From positions 1 to 13,325 of the forward strand of contig CAKRFP010000049.1 of NCBI GenBank assembly GCA_934320645.1: a stretch of DNA of 13,325 bases, in the 5' to 3' direction. The DNA is from an uncultured Bariatricus sp. (GTDB lineage Bacteria > Bacillota > Clostridia > Lachnospirales > Lachnospiraceae). Under the pieces are notes generated by a model. It searched no databases, was not told where the DNA came from, and was given only the letters and a program-made list of their open reading frames with translations. How positions within the stretch are numbered: the stretch's first letter is position 1; the number at the start of each line of letters is the position of its first letter. Made by a program: the position numbers and the translations under genes. This document shows, in pieces, positions 1 to 7,095 of the stretch.

Positions 1-209
1 ATCAATTCCAAGTATCTTTGCGTCTTCATAATCAAATTCTTCTGCTTGGTTTTCACAGTCAGATTTTTCATATAATAAACTTGCATAATACTTTCCCAAA
101 TCTCTTTTGCACGTTCCGAAATCGGATCATCTATTACTTTTCTTCGGTATTTTACAACCATGATCAGATGATAATACATCAAATATACTGAATGTGCATT
201 ATGATCCAT
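1..209 (-). mobile_element. IS200/IS605-type remnant: TnpA N-terminus joined to internal TnpB
   Basis: Reading the minus strand, an ATG at 209-207 opens a frame beginning MDHNAHSVYLMYYHLIMVVK, continuing YRRKVIDDPISERAKEIW. This matches the start of the IS200/IS605 Y1 transposase TnpA, including the first His of its metal site in the YYHL segment. Around 101-96 the TnpA homology stops. In the +1 frame, from 99 down to 1, the sequence reads LGKYYASLLYE, then an acidic stretch, then ILGID, which is the TnpB segment just before and including the likely RuvC-I aspartate. TnpA's catalytic Tyr region, its HUH-like motif and the TnpB N-terminus are all missing. The element is therefore an internally deleted, inactive remnant, and the window edge cuts TnpB. 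Family assignment is by recognition of these motifs, without a search. Confidence 0.75.
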
Positions 210-243
210 ATTATCAGTTCTTTCTATTCTTTCGACTGATTAT

Positions 244-272
244 AGTATACCATACTTCACGATACAGAACAA
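244..272 (-). promoter_or_regulatory. Promoter upstream of the tnpA remnant
   Basis: On the minus strand there is a -35 of TTGTTC (272-267), a 17-nt spacer, and a -10 of TATACT (249-244) preceded by TGG, which also makes it an extended -10. The start point would fall near 237, about 28 nt before the TnpA ATG. Spacing and boxes fit a vegetative sigma factor well. Confidence 0.5.
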
Positions 273-283
273 GTGTTCTGTAT
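262..283. repeat. Perfect 22-bp palindrome over the -35 box
   Basis: Two 10-nt arms, ATACAGAACA and its exact reverse complement, are separated by 2 nt. The core fits GAAC-N4-GTTC, the shape of the Gram-positive LexA (DinR) box, and it overlaps the -35 element. It also lies 53-75 nt upstream of the TnpA start, where IS200/IS605 elements carry their left-end hairpin. Both readings are possible, and I lean to the transposon-end hairpin because of the context. Confidence 0.55.
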
Positions 284-327
284 TCTTTTTCTGCAATTCA
301 TCTCCCACCTGTAGACCTAACTCATCA

Positions 328-519
328 CTAAAGTACCAAGAATGCGGTGTGACTTTTTTCAAATAGTATTTCATTTTCTACACCAACAATCTGATGTGTT
401 TCATCATCAACTCCTACAATCAGCTTTCCACCCTGTGTATTTGCAAAAGCAATGATTGTCTTCATGTATTTACTGCATATTATACCAATTATTTTCCCTT
501 CAAACCACTCTTTTTTCAC
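328..519 (-). pseudogene. Remnant of an AlbA_2 (Schlafen-type) domain protein
   Basis: The 63-residue frame contains YMKTIIAFANTQGG followed by KLIVGVDDETHQIVGVE. This is the typical core of the AlbA_2 domain found at the N-terminus of RecG-like or AAA-4 ATP-binding proteins. The family is normally several hundred residues long. Here the usual acidic E-x-K strand before the core is degraded and the frame stops at 328, shortly after the core. The ATG at 519 lies only 7 nt beyond the permease stop codon and has no good ribosome binding site. It sits between an ABC operon and an IS remnant, so it is most likely a leftover from insertion and deletion rather than a working small gene. Confidence 0.6.
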
Positions 520-526
520 ACCAACA

Positions 527-3025
527 TCACTCGATCCCTTTTATCCGCTCAACAACCGTCCCTTTTCTTTCCATCCTCTTCCATGCCGCCACCGGAACCA
601 GAATGCACACCAGCAAACTGATCTCCGCCGCAAAAATCATCGGCAGAACTGGCACAGAAAATGCAACTTTCCGGTAATTCATCGCCTCATAAAAAAGATA
701 CGTAATTCCCATTCCCACAGTCAACGTAATCGCCCATGCACCTCCTGCATACAGCGCACCTTCCCTCACAAGCATTCCCAGAAGCTGCCCCGGCGTCATT
801 CCGATGCTCTCCATAACCGAAAGCTCCGTCATCCGGCTCTGGATATTGACCACAAAGGTATTGATATAATTCATAATTCCGATAAACGCCAGGATCAGCA
901 CAATTCCAATCCCAATCTGTAGCATATTGCCCTGTGCCCTTTCAATCTCATCCGCCTCTTCGAGCTTGGATTCCCATGAAAAATCTTTTGCGCCGTCACT
1001 TTCTTCTAATAAATTCAGAACGGACTGTTCCGTAGCTCTGTCATATTCTTTTTTATATTTTACACTCATTTTCAACGTAATCGAATTTTCTGCAAATGCT
1101 TTTACAACCCGGTCACTGGTTATGATCGTCGGTGGGTAACCAAGAAGCGCTGTATAATAAACCTCATTTGTAACTCCTGCAATCGTAAATCTCTTCATCT
1201 TTTCCTGGTCTCCTCGAAGCGCACAGGTCACTTCTTTTCCTGTAATCTCTGCATCCGCAAGATCCAGACCATTTTTATAAATAATGCAGGCTTTGCCACT
1301 TAAAAAATCTTCTTTATCCACCGGATTTTCCAATGTTTTGTTCAGATACTCAAACTCCTGCTCATCAATTCCGATCATCGAAGAGCCAAAATTTTCCGGA
1401 TGCTTCTGATACTCTTCCTTTTCCTGTTCATACGGAATACTCATCCATTTTGCATAAAATTCTTTCATCCACATTTCTGCGAAATCTGGCTCCCACGGAA
1501 CCGTGATCTCCGTGTACACCATCGGATGTACTTCCGAAACTCCGGCATTTTTCCGGATTTCTTTCAACAGATTTTCATCCAGAATGTCTCTTCTGTCTGC
1601 CGCATTTTTCTTATATGCCGTGTCATTTTTGATTACCAGATCAGTGTCCATATAATTTGAAACAATGGTTCTCGCCGCCTGGCTGTCCAGCATGGTCACA
1701 ACACAAAGGTACACCGACAGGCTCGCTGCCAGAGAAAACAGCACCACCGCCGTTCTCCTCTTGTCTTTGGCAAACTGCTCTCTGGAAAGTCTTCCGACAA
1801 TCGTTACTTTTCCGGATTTTCTTATCTTTTTTGTCTTGTTGGTCGGACGATATCCAAGCGCCTCGATCGGGGAAATATTTGCCGCCATTTTTGCAGGTTT
1901 CCGGCTTGCCAGATGAATCGTAACTCCAACCAGGACAATCGTTGCCAACAGAATAACCGGATGAAAGCGAACCATCGCAGAGCCCACATATTTCTTCCGG
2001 ATCCCCATCGTTTTTACAATCAGCGGAATCAGGAAAAAAGACACCATTCCCCCTGCCACATATCCGGAAACTATCCCGGCTGTTCCAATCAGAAGCATCT
2101 GTTCCTTCAAAAGTTTCTTAATCTGTCTTTCGGTCATTCCCACCGTCTGAAGCAGTCCAAAATACCGGACCTTCCCGGCTACTGAAAGATACATAATATT
2201 ATAAATCAGCAGATATGCACACAGACAGGTCACTGCGATCAGCCCACCAAGACCTGCCAGAATCTGAACCGCTTCACCAAAATCGCTATTAAAAAACAGA
2301 TTCTGCTGCTTTCCAAGCTTCATACTTTTGATAAATGCATTCTGCGCTTTTTTCGTCATAAGCTTCTGTTTAAAGGTCATATAATACCGCCCGGAAGCCG
2401 CCTTGGAAAGACTCCATCCCGACTGGTCATAGAATGCTTTTGAGACATAAAATACCTTCTTCGCTCCATATCCGTCCCAGATCCCGCTGATCCGAAACGT
2501 CCCCTCTGTCATTCCATCATAAGTTCCATAGGTCATCGTAATCGAATCCCCAACACCAAGATTTTCATAGCCGCATTCTTTTAACGCAGATTTTGTCACC
2601 ATAATCTCATCAAACGCAGTTGGATAGCTCCCTTCCAGCGTTTCTATGACCGGCTGCATCATCTTGTTCCAGTATCCGTCATCCGCCCAAATCAGCCCAA
2701 CATCCGGCGTGGAGTCCTGATCGGTTGCTTCTACCCATCCACAGACACCCGCTGTACCGGTCTGGACAATGTCCGGATTGCTTTCACACATCTGTCTCTG
2801 TTCATCCGTCACGCCATACATGATTGCATCAAATTTGGCTCCAGACATCCGCATATTCTGGATTTTCTGAAGCCGGAAATAAGATTCTCCAACGGTGAAA
2901 ATTGTGAAAATCATAAAGGAAGAAAGAAGAACCGCCAGAAACAATGTAACCGTCCTTCTTCGGTTTATCTTCAGTGTATTGACTGCCATCCTGCGGATCA
3001 CCTTCTGGTTCGGATTTTTAAGCAT
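527..3025 (-). CDS. FtsX-family ABC transporter permease
   Basis: This 832-residue membrane protein is the permease partner of the ATPase encoded just upstream. A single N-terminal membrane span (about 25-46) is followed by an extracellular domain (to ~252) and three spans (about 255-280, 308-335, 355-371) around an FtsX core that includes RYFGLLQTVGMTERQIKKL. A second copy of the layout follows: one span at 424-445, an extracellular domain (~446-698) and three spans (about 701-725, 757-778, 791-815) with ELSVMESIGMTPGQLLGML. This is 8 spans with two FtsX modules, unlike BceB (10 spans, one large loop). The start at 3025 is preferred over in-frame ATGs farther upstream because AAGGAG lies 10 nt before it and it overlaps the ATPase stop by 8 nt (translational coupling). 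The substrate is unknown; such proteins act in export, mechanotransmission or antimicrobial-peptide response. Confidence 0.9.
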   Translation of the reverse strand: MLKNPNQKVIRRMAVNTLKINRRRTVTLFLAVLLSSFMIFTIFTVGESYFRLQKIQNMRMSGAKFDAIMYGVTDEQRQMCESNPDIVQTGTAGVCGWVEATDQDSTPDVGLIWADDGYWNKMMQPVIETLEGSYPTAFDEIMVTKSALKECGYENLGVGDSITMTYGTYDGMTEGTFRISGIWDGYGAKKVFYVSKAFYDQSGWSLSKAASGRYYMTFKQKLMTKKAQNAFIKSMKLGKQQNLFFNSDFGEAVQILAGLGGLIAVTCLCAYLLIYNIMYLSVAGKVRYFGLLQTVGMTERQIKKLLKEQMLLIGTAGIVSGYVAGGMVSFFLIPLIVKTMGIRKKYVGSAMVRFHPVILLATIVLVGVTIHLASRKPAKMAANISPIEALGYRPTNKTKKIRKSGKVTIVGRLSREQFAKDKRRTAVVLFSLAASLSVYLCVVTMLDSQAARTIVSNYMDTDLVIKNDTAYKKNAADRRDILDENLLKEIRKNAGVSEVHPMVYTEITVPWEPDFAEMWMKEFYAKWMSIPYEQEKEEYQKHPENFGSSMIGIDEQEFEYLNKTLENPVDKEDFLSGKACIIYKNGLDLADAEITGKEVTCALRGDQEKMKRFTIAGVTNEVYYTALLGYPPTIITSDRVVKAFAENSITLKMSVKYKKEYDRATEQSVLNLLEESDGAKDFSWESKLEEADEIERAQGNMLQIGIGIVLILAFIGIMNYINTFVVNIQSRMTELSVMESIGMTPGQLLGMLVREGALYAGGAWAITLTVGMGITYLFYEAMNYRKVAFSVPVLPMIFAAEISLLVCILVPVAAWKRMERKGTVVERIKGIE

Positions 3026-3719
3026 GATCCTCACGCTCCTTCCCGGTGTCTCCCACGATTTTCCCATCCTCAATATGAACAATCCGGTCTGCAAGCTGCG
3101 CGATATCCCGATCATGCGTAATCAGGATCAAGGTCTGACCAAACTGCTTTGACGCCATTTTGAGAAGTCCAAGCACATCATGGCTGGTGGCAGAATCCAG
3201 ATTTCCGGTCGGCTCATCCGCAAGCAGGATTGCCGGTTTTGCCGCAAGAGCCCTTGCAATCGCGACTCTCTGCTGCTGCCCGCCGGATAAGGTTCCCGGA
3301 AGCACTTCTTTCTTTTCAGAAAGTCCAAGAAGCTCCAGAATCCCATTTACATACTCTGTATCCACCTTTCTTCCATCCAGCTCGATCGGAAGAATGACAT
3401 TTTCATAGACATTCAGATCCGGCACAAGATTATAGTTCTGAAAAATGAACCCGATCTTTCTTCTGCGAAAGACCGCAAGCTGTTCCTTTTTCAGTCCTTT
3501 AAGACGCTTTCCGTCAATCAAAACTTCTCCTTCGGTCGGCACGTCCAGCCCGCCAAGCATATGCAGAAGCGTACTCTTTCCCGAACCGCTTTTCCCGATA
3601 ATTGCAACAAATTCCCGATCCTTTACCCGGAAATCCACGCCATCCAGTGCCTTTACCGTATTCTCACCCATCTGGTAATATTTTTTCAAATTTCTTGTCT
3701 CTACAATAAAATTTTTCAT
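3018..3719 (-). CDS. ABC transporter ATP-binding protein (MacB/LolD/BceA type)
   Basis: The 233-residue nucleotide-binding subunit has all the canonical motifs in order: Walker A GKSGSGKST (42-50), Q-loop FQNYNLVP (Q94), signature LSGGQQQRVAIARAL (144-158), Walker B ILLADEPTGNLD (D168, catalytic E169) and the H-loop THD (H202). The LVPDLNVYENV stretch after the Q-loop and ADEPTGNLD are typical of the MacB/LolD/FtsE group that pairs with FtsX-type permeases. It powers the permease encoded directly downstream, whose start overlaps its stop codon by 8 nt. The start at 3719 has AAGGAGG 7 nt upstream. A 73-nt gap separates it from the kinase gene and holds repeats that could control it. No residue looks damaged. 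Confidence 0.96.
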   Translation of the reverse strand: MKNFIVETRNLKKYYQMGENTVKALDGVDFRVKDREFVAIIGKSGSGKSTLLHMLGGLDVPTEGEVLIDGKRLKGLKKEQLAVFRRRKIGFIFQNYNLVPDLNVYENVILPIELDGRKVDTEYVNGILELLGLSEKKEVLPGTLSGGQQQRVAIARALAAKPAILLADEPTGNLDSATSHDVLGLLKMASKQFGQTLILITHDRDIAQLADRIVHIEDGKIVGDTGKEREDHA

Positions 3720-3720
3720 T

Positions 3721-3808
3721 GGTTTGCCTCCTTCTTTTGATATCTTTTAGCATATCTCTTAAAAATCACAAACCAGTCACAATCTCCAATTATCACAAGG
3801 CTGTGATA
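3721..3808 (-). promoter_or_regulatory. TTGTGA repeats and palindrome between kinase and ABC genes
   Basis: On the minus strand TTGTGA occurs three times, at 3798-3793, 3782-3777 and 3771-3766. The last two start 11 nt apart, one helical turn, the usual spacing of tandem OmpR-type regulator half-sites. A perfect inverted repeat, TATCACA with a 4-nt loop (3791-3808), spans the kinase stop codon. No good -35/-10 pair was found, so an internal promoter is not shown. These could be sites for the co-encoded response regulator or an RNA hairpin that tunes expression of the distal genes. Confidence 0.35.
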
Positions 3809-4743
3809 CTTTCCTGCGCATCATTTACCGGAAAATACAAGGAAAAGTAGGCTCCTTTTCCCGGTTCAGATTTCACCTCAATGTACCCTTTCTGTAGCTC
3901 CATGATCGTTCTTGCCAGATAAAGTCCGATTCCCACTCCCGGCTTCTCATGCACCTCCGGCTCGCGGTAAAATCTGGTAAATATTTCTGCCTGCCGCTCC
4001 AGGGCAATCCCTTTTCCGGTATCGGAAATACTGAGTTGTAAAAATAATTCCTGTCTTCTTGCATGGATCTGGATTTTCCCGCCATTTTCTGTATATTTCA
4101 CCGCATTGTCCAGAATATTGTAAATGGCTTCCTCTGTCCATTTGCTATCATGCCAGATCTGCATCGGTTTCTCACAGTCTACATACAAGCCTATCTCTTT
4201 CGCTGCTGCCTCTGCCACTACAGCCGAAACTGCCCGTCCGATCGTTTGGTACAGATCTTTTTCCTCTTTATGGATCTGCAAAATACCCGTTTCAAGTCTT
4301 GACATTTTTACCATACTCTGCATAAGGAAATCAATTTTCTCTGTCTGCCCTTTGATCTTTTTTAGGAACTCCTGCACATCTCGCGAAACATTCTCTCCCT
4401 CAAGCAGCTCCATATACAGCTTGATATTGGCGACCGGAGTCTTTATCTGATGGGAAATATCAGAAATCAGTCCTTTTACCCGTTCTTTTTCACAGACACT
4501 TTCCTCTTCCTTTTTCCGAAATACCTGCTCCACTTTTTCTAACTGGGTACCTGTTCTTCCCCAGAGGCTGTCCTCCAGTTCTTCTTCCAGATCCCATTCT
4601 TTTCCTGTCACGATTGCATCCAGGGCAGTCTCTACCTTTTCGGCAAACCGCTCTGCTTCTTTCTTTGTCCGGTAATTTTTCCACAATAATCCAGCCACTG
4701 CCGCAATGAGTCCAATGACCACAATCTCCATCAGCCAATCCAT
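3793..4743 (-). CDS. Sensor histidine kinase with one membrane span
   Basis: The 316-residue two-component kinase has one hydrophobic segment (about 5-21) at the very N-terminus and almost nothing outside the membrane. A linker rich in charged residues leads to the dimerisation and phosphoacceptor helix SDISHQIKTPVANIKLY (His98). The HATPase_c domain follows with N-box NILDNAVKYT (N213), G1 DTGKG (241-245), F-box FTRFYRE and G2 GVGIGL (269-274). No clear HAMP or PAS domain is seen. With no external sensor domain it probably detects its signal within the membrane or through the co-encoded ABC transporter, as known for Bce-type modules; that link is inferred. Its ATG lies inside the end of the regulator gene (13-nt overlap), so the two are translated together. 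Confidence 0.95.
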   Translation of the reverse strand: MDWLMEIVVIGLIAAVAGLLWKNYRTKKEAERFAEKVETALDAIVTGKEWDLEEELEDSLWGRTGTQLEKVEQVFRKKEEESVCEKERVKGLISDISHQIKTPVANIKLYMELLEGENVSRDVQEFLKKIKGQTEKIDFLMQSMVKMSRLETGILQIHKEEKDLYQTIGRAVSAVVAEAAAKEIGLYVDCEKPMQIWHDSKWTEEAIYNILDNAVKYTENGGKIQIHARRQELFLQLSISDTGKGIALERQAEIFTRFYREPEVHEKPGVGIGLYLARTIMELQKGYIEVKSEPGKGAYFSLYFPVNDAQESITAL

Positions 4744-5399
4744 TGATATCCCATCCCATACACATTTGAAATATATCTGTGATCCCTATCTTCAATCTTT
4801 CCCCGCAGGCGGTTCACATTTACCGCCAGGGCATGCTTATCCACAAACTGACCGCCGCTGTCCCACAACCGTTCCAGCAGCAGATCATATGTCAAAAGCT
4901 GTCCCCGGTTCAAAAGAAACTGGCGAAGCAGCCGGCACTCGGTCGGCGTAACCGGACACTCCTTCCCCTTTACCGTCACCCGTGCATTTTCCGAATCAAT
5001 CGATACATACGAATCTTCAAAAATCAGACGGTTTACAGGCGTCATTCTCTTTAAAATAACTTCGATTTTTCGGAGTAAAATTTTCATTGAAAATGGTTTG
5101 GTCACGTAATCTTCCGCTCCGGATTCATAGCCTTCCAGCGCATCTTCTTCCAGATCTCTTGCCGTCAGGTAAATGACCGGAACCTCCCTCTGCGCTTTTA
5201 CCCACTTGCAAAAGGAAAATCCTTCTCCGTCCGAGAGATTCACATCCAGCAGAACCATATCCATCCGGTTCCCCCTGAAAAGCTTTTCCCCTCCCTTTAT
5301 AGTAGCCGTACTGTACACTACATATCCTGCCTTTTGCAGAGCATAACCAATTGCCTGATTCAGATCTGGGTCATCTTCCACTACTAATATATTCTGCAT
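4731..5399 (-). CDS. OmpR/PhoB-family response regulator
   Basis: The 222-residue protein has an N-terminal receiver domain with the acidic pair D9-D10, phosphoacceptor D52 in VLLDVNL, T79 in YLTARD and K101 in VTKPFS. A C-terminal winged-helix DNA-binding domain (about 128-222) has TPTECRLLRQFLLN, the recognition-helix region DKHALAVNVNRLRGKI and the wing ending VYGMGYQW. It is phosphorylated by the kinase encoded next and probably controls this operon. It is the first gene of the four-gene unit. The start at 5399 has GGAGGAG about 8 nt upstream, and the gene follows a hairpin terminator at 5520-5570. All key residues are present. Confidence 0.96.
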   Translation of the reverse strand: MQNILVVEDDPDLNQAIGYALQKAGYVVYSTATIKGGEKLFRGNRMDMVLLDVNLSDGEGFSFCKWVKAQREVPVIYLTARDLEEDALEGYESGAEDYVTKPFSMKILLRKIEVILKRMTPVNRLIFEDSYVSIDSENARVTVKGKECPVTPTECRLLRQFLLNRGQLLTYDLLLERLWDSGGQFVDKHALAVNVNRLRGKIEDRDHRYISNVYGMGYQWIG

Positions 5400-5519
5400 T
5401 ACCTATCTCCTCCATTTTTCCAACATTGTACCATAGATTTTTTCCGAAAATGAAACAAAACCGAAGAATCTCAATTTTGTGATTTTCTAATACATTGTTT
5501 GGAAAACTTTTTTCACACC
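5400..5519 (-). promoter_or_regulatory. Leader and probable promoter of the regulator-kinase-ABC operon
   Basis: On the minus strand the sequence TGGTACAAT (about 5436-5428) makes an extended -10, with only a weak -35 upstream. GGAGGAG just before the ATG is the ribosome binding site. A TTGTGA motif lies at 5477-5482 on the opposite strand, inside an 11-base match (TTTGTGATTTT) to the repeat region between the kinase and ATPase genes. This is a candidate autoregulatory site for the response regulator. The promoter call is moderate, the operator call weak. Confidence 0.4.
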
Positions 5520-5570
5520 AGAAAACCCGGGACATATCTTTCTCTTCGTCTGATATGCTCCGGGTTTTCT
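5520..5570 (-). terminator. Rho-independent terminator (hairpin) after the SprT-like gene
   Basis: A long hairpin pairs AGAAAACCCGG with CCGGGTTTTCT, extended inward by CATATC/GATATG across one wobble and one mismatch, with a 13-nt loop. The descending arm ends in TTTTCT on either strand, so it could work both ways, though the T-run is short. It separates the upstream unit (ending 5652) from the regulator operon starting at 5399. The 5571-5651 stretch beyond it holds nothing recognisable. Confidence 0.65.
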
Positions 5571-5651
5571 GTTACCTTATTCTTGCTTTTATAGCCCTTA
5601 ATTTTTTCTCAAAAACACGCCTTTTTATCTTCCCAGTTGTGCATCTGTCTT

Positions 5652-6350
5652 CTACATTTTCTTCCTCGACAGCCATTTCTGATCAATGCACTTAACTTCC
5701 CCGTCAAAACGGATATAAAGGTGTACGCTGCCGGATCTCTGATTGATCTTTTCTATGATTCCATTTCCAAACTTTGGATGTGTCACCGCATCCCCGGTTT
5801 TGTACCGGACAACTTCATTTTTTTCCTTCTCCGCTTTCTGCAATCTCCGGTAGGTATCCCAGATCGGCACCGTCTTATCATGAATCTTGTTCTTTAACAC
5901 TTTGTCGTAATCATGATTCATCAGTGCCTCTCCCGCCCTGTAATAAGGCGTTGGTGCTGCTCCGATGAGAGAACAGCAATATTTCCAAGCACTTCCGTGC
6001 GTCCCCGCCTGCCACTTGTACTTTTCAGGAATCTGCATATTATACTGCATATAATGTGCATACTCATGCTTGAATAAATCGATCCGGTCCTCTTTTGACA
6101 GCGGATTTTTCACACCATATGCAATAAAAAGCAGAGAAAAATGAAAATGTTCCTTCTCATGCGCGCTTCGTCTGGTGTAGGATCCCAGTGTGTCCGTATC
6201 ATATCCAAATGTCACCGGCACATTCGCTCCATTCAAGTGCAGCTTCCTGTCCAGTTCTCTATATAAATTCTGTATCATGGCTCTTAAAATCGGGATTTCC
6301 TTTTGCAGTCTCTGCCTTAGAAACTGGTCTTCCCGGTTGTAATCTGTCAT
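5652..6350 (-). CDS. SprT-like zinc metallopeptidase with C-terminal PcrA/UvrD-like Tudor domain
   Basis: The 232-residue soluble protein has an SprT-like core: the HExxH zinc motif HEYAH (95-99, inside LFKHEYAHYMQ) and a third likely zinc ligand H118 in GTHGSAWK, as in SprT and Spartan proteases. The N-terminal half (NREDQFLRQRLQKEI, then YRELDRKL) is helical. After a charged linker (169-180), residues 181-230 read YKTGDAVTHPKFGNGIIEKI and then a beta-rich end. This closely resembles the C-terminal Tudor-like domain of the PcrA/UvrD helicases, which contacts RNA polymerase. The combination suggests a protease brought to nucleic acid or transcription complexes; that is inference. GGAGG lies 12 nt before the ATG, a somewhat long spacing. 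The gene lies 48 nt after the CYTH gene, so they are probably co-transcribed. Confidence 0.85.
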   Translation of the reverse strand: MTDYNREDQFLRQRLQKEIPILRAMIQNLYRELDRKLHLNGANVPVTFGYDTDTLGSYTRRSAHEKEHFHFSLLFIAYGVKNPLSKEDRIDLFKHEYAHYMQYNMQIPEKYKWQAGTHGSAWKYCCSLIGAAPTPYYRAGEALMNHDYDKVLKNKIHDKTVPIWDTYRRLQKAEKEKNEVVRYKTGDAVTHPKFGNGIIEKINQRSGSVHLYIRFDGEVKCIDQKWLSRKKM

Positions 6351-6398
6351 TTTCTGTTATATCCTCCGTTCCCATCTTTCAGCTATTGCTTAATTCTC

Positions 6399-6947
6399 TC
6401 ACCCGGTCAACATCGACAAATATGATTTTCTTGTCGTGTCTGTCATTGAATATCCAAGCATTTTCAAAATCTTCTCCAATTCCCCAAGTGCTGCTTCTCG
6501 TTCCTTTTCTTCACTGACAATCCATTCCAGTTCCAGAAAATCTCCCAGATTTTTTACCGAATCTACACAGGCTGTAATCTCATCTTTCTGAAAATGTTTT
6601 CGCACTTTTTCAACTTCCGGAACCGGCGAAAAACCTATGCTTTCCAATATCTCTCTGCAAATTCCCGCATCTCCCACTGTTGTTTCCAGCTCTTTTCTTG
6701 CCATCGACTTCTTATCCAGCTTTGCGCCTTTATAAGTAATTACCGCTTCTTTTTCCCCTGTTGTAAGATTTTCAATACTCCGAATCCGGAGCGCCTCATC
6801 CAGCCCTGCAAAATCATGGTGTTCGGATGTATAGTATGTGTCAGATTCTGACACCATATCTCCAGCACTAAACCCAAGCTCCAGTAACTTCTGTTCCAGT
6901 TCTTTTTTATTCTTTATTTTCAGCTTTATTTCAACTTCAATACTCAT
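6399..6947 (-). CDS. cyaB: CYTH domain protein (class IV adenylate cyclase / triphosphate tunnel enzyme)
   Basis: The 182-residue protein starts with the signature EVEIKLKI (E4, E6, K8), the ExExK motif of the CYTH superfamily. Further tunnel residues are visible: SDTYY (D36), LRIR (R54, R56), ITYKG (K73), RKELE (84-88), VRK (115-117), DSVKNLGDFLELE (D129, E139, E141) and TRKSYLSML near the end. Length and motif order fit the CyaB class IV adenylate cyclase subfamily. Members can make cAMP, but many hydrolyse thiamine triphosphate or inorganic triphosphate, so the substrate is not settled. An AAGG-like ribosome binding site precedes the ATG. It heads a likely two-gene unit with the SprT-like protein. 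The gene symbol follows usual annotation of the family rather than proven activity. Confidence 0.88.
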   Translation of the reverse strand: MSIEVEIKLKIKNKKELEQKLLELGFSAGDMVSESDTYYTSEHHDFAGLDEALRIRSIENLTTGEKEAVITYKGAKLDKKSMARKELETTVGDAGICREILESIGFSPVPEVEKVRKHFQKDEITACVDSVKNLGDFLELEWIVSEEKEREAALGELEKILKMLGYSMTDTTRKSYLSMLTG

Positions 6948-7095
6948 TTGTTTCGCCTTATTTATCGTTCGTTATCTGAAAATATATTCTACTATCTTCT
7001 TTTACCTTTTCTCTCAAATACTCATATTTTACCACATACCCCTCATTATGTGAATCAAAATTCATTTAACTATAATTCAAGGTGTTTTCTTCTTT
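6948..7095 (-). promoter_or_regulatory. Spacer between AraC-type and CYTH genes, with hairpin and possible promoter
   Basis: This 148-nt AT-rich gap follows the AraC-type stop codon. A 6-bp inverted repeat CACATA/TATGTG with an 8-nt loop sits at 7033-7052. It abuts TGGTAAAAT on the minus strand, an extended -10-like box that could start the CYTH-SprT unit. No well-spaced -35 was found, and the hairpin lacks a T-run, so terminator versus operator is open. Confidence 0.3.

Noticed and set aside
452..922. 156-residue plus-strand open frame
   Set aside because: It lies opposite the 3' end of the permease gene, has a His/Arg/Asn-rich low-complexity composition and no family resemblance; it is a shadow.
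3026..3115. Longer permease with 30 extra N-terminal residues
   Set aside because: These codons overlap the C-terminal coding part of the ATPase in another frame, and the extra residues are unlike the family. The ATG at 3025 has a good binding site and the usual stop-start overlap.
505..5520. 14-base match CTTTTTTCACACCA at about 510-523 and 5507-5520
   Set aside because: It flanks the regulator-kinase-ABC operon on both sides in the same orientation, but the match is short and T-rich; without flanking homology it is not enough to claim a duplication or a mobile unit boundary.
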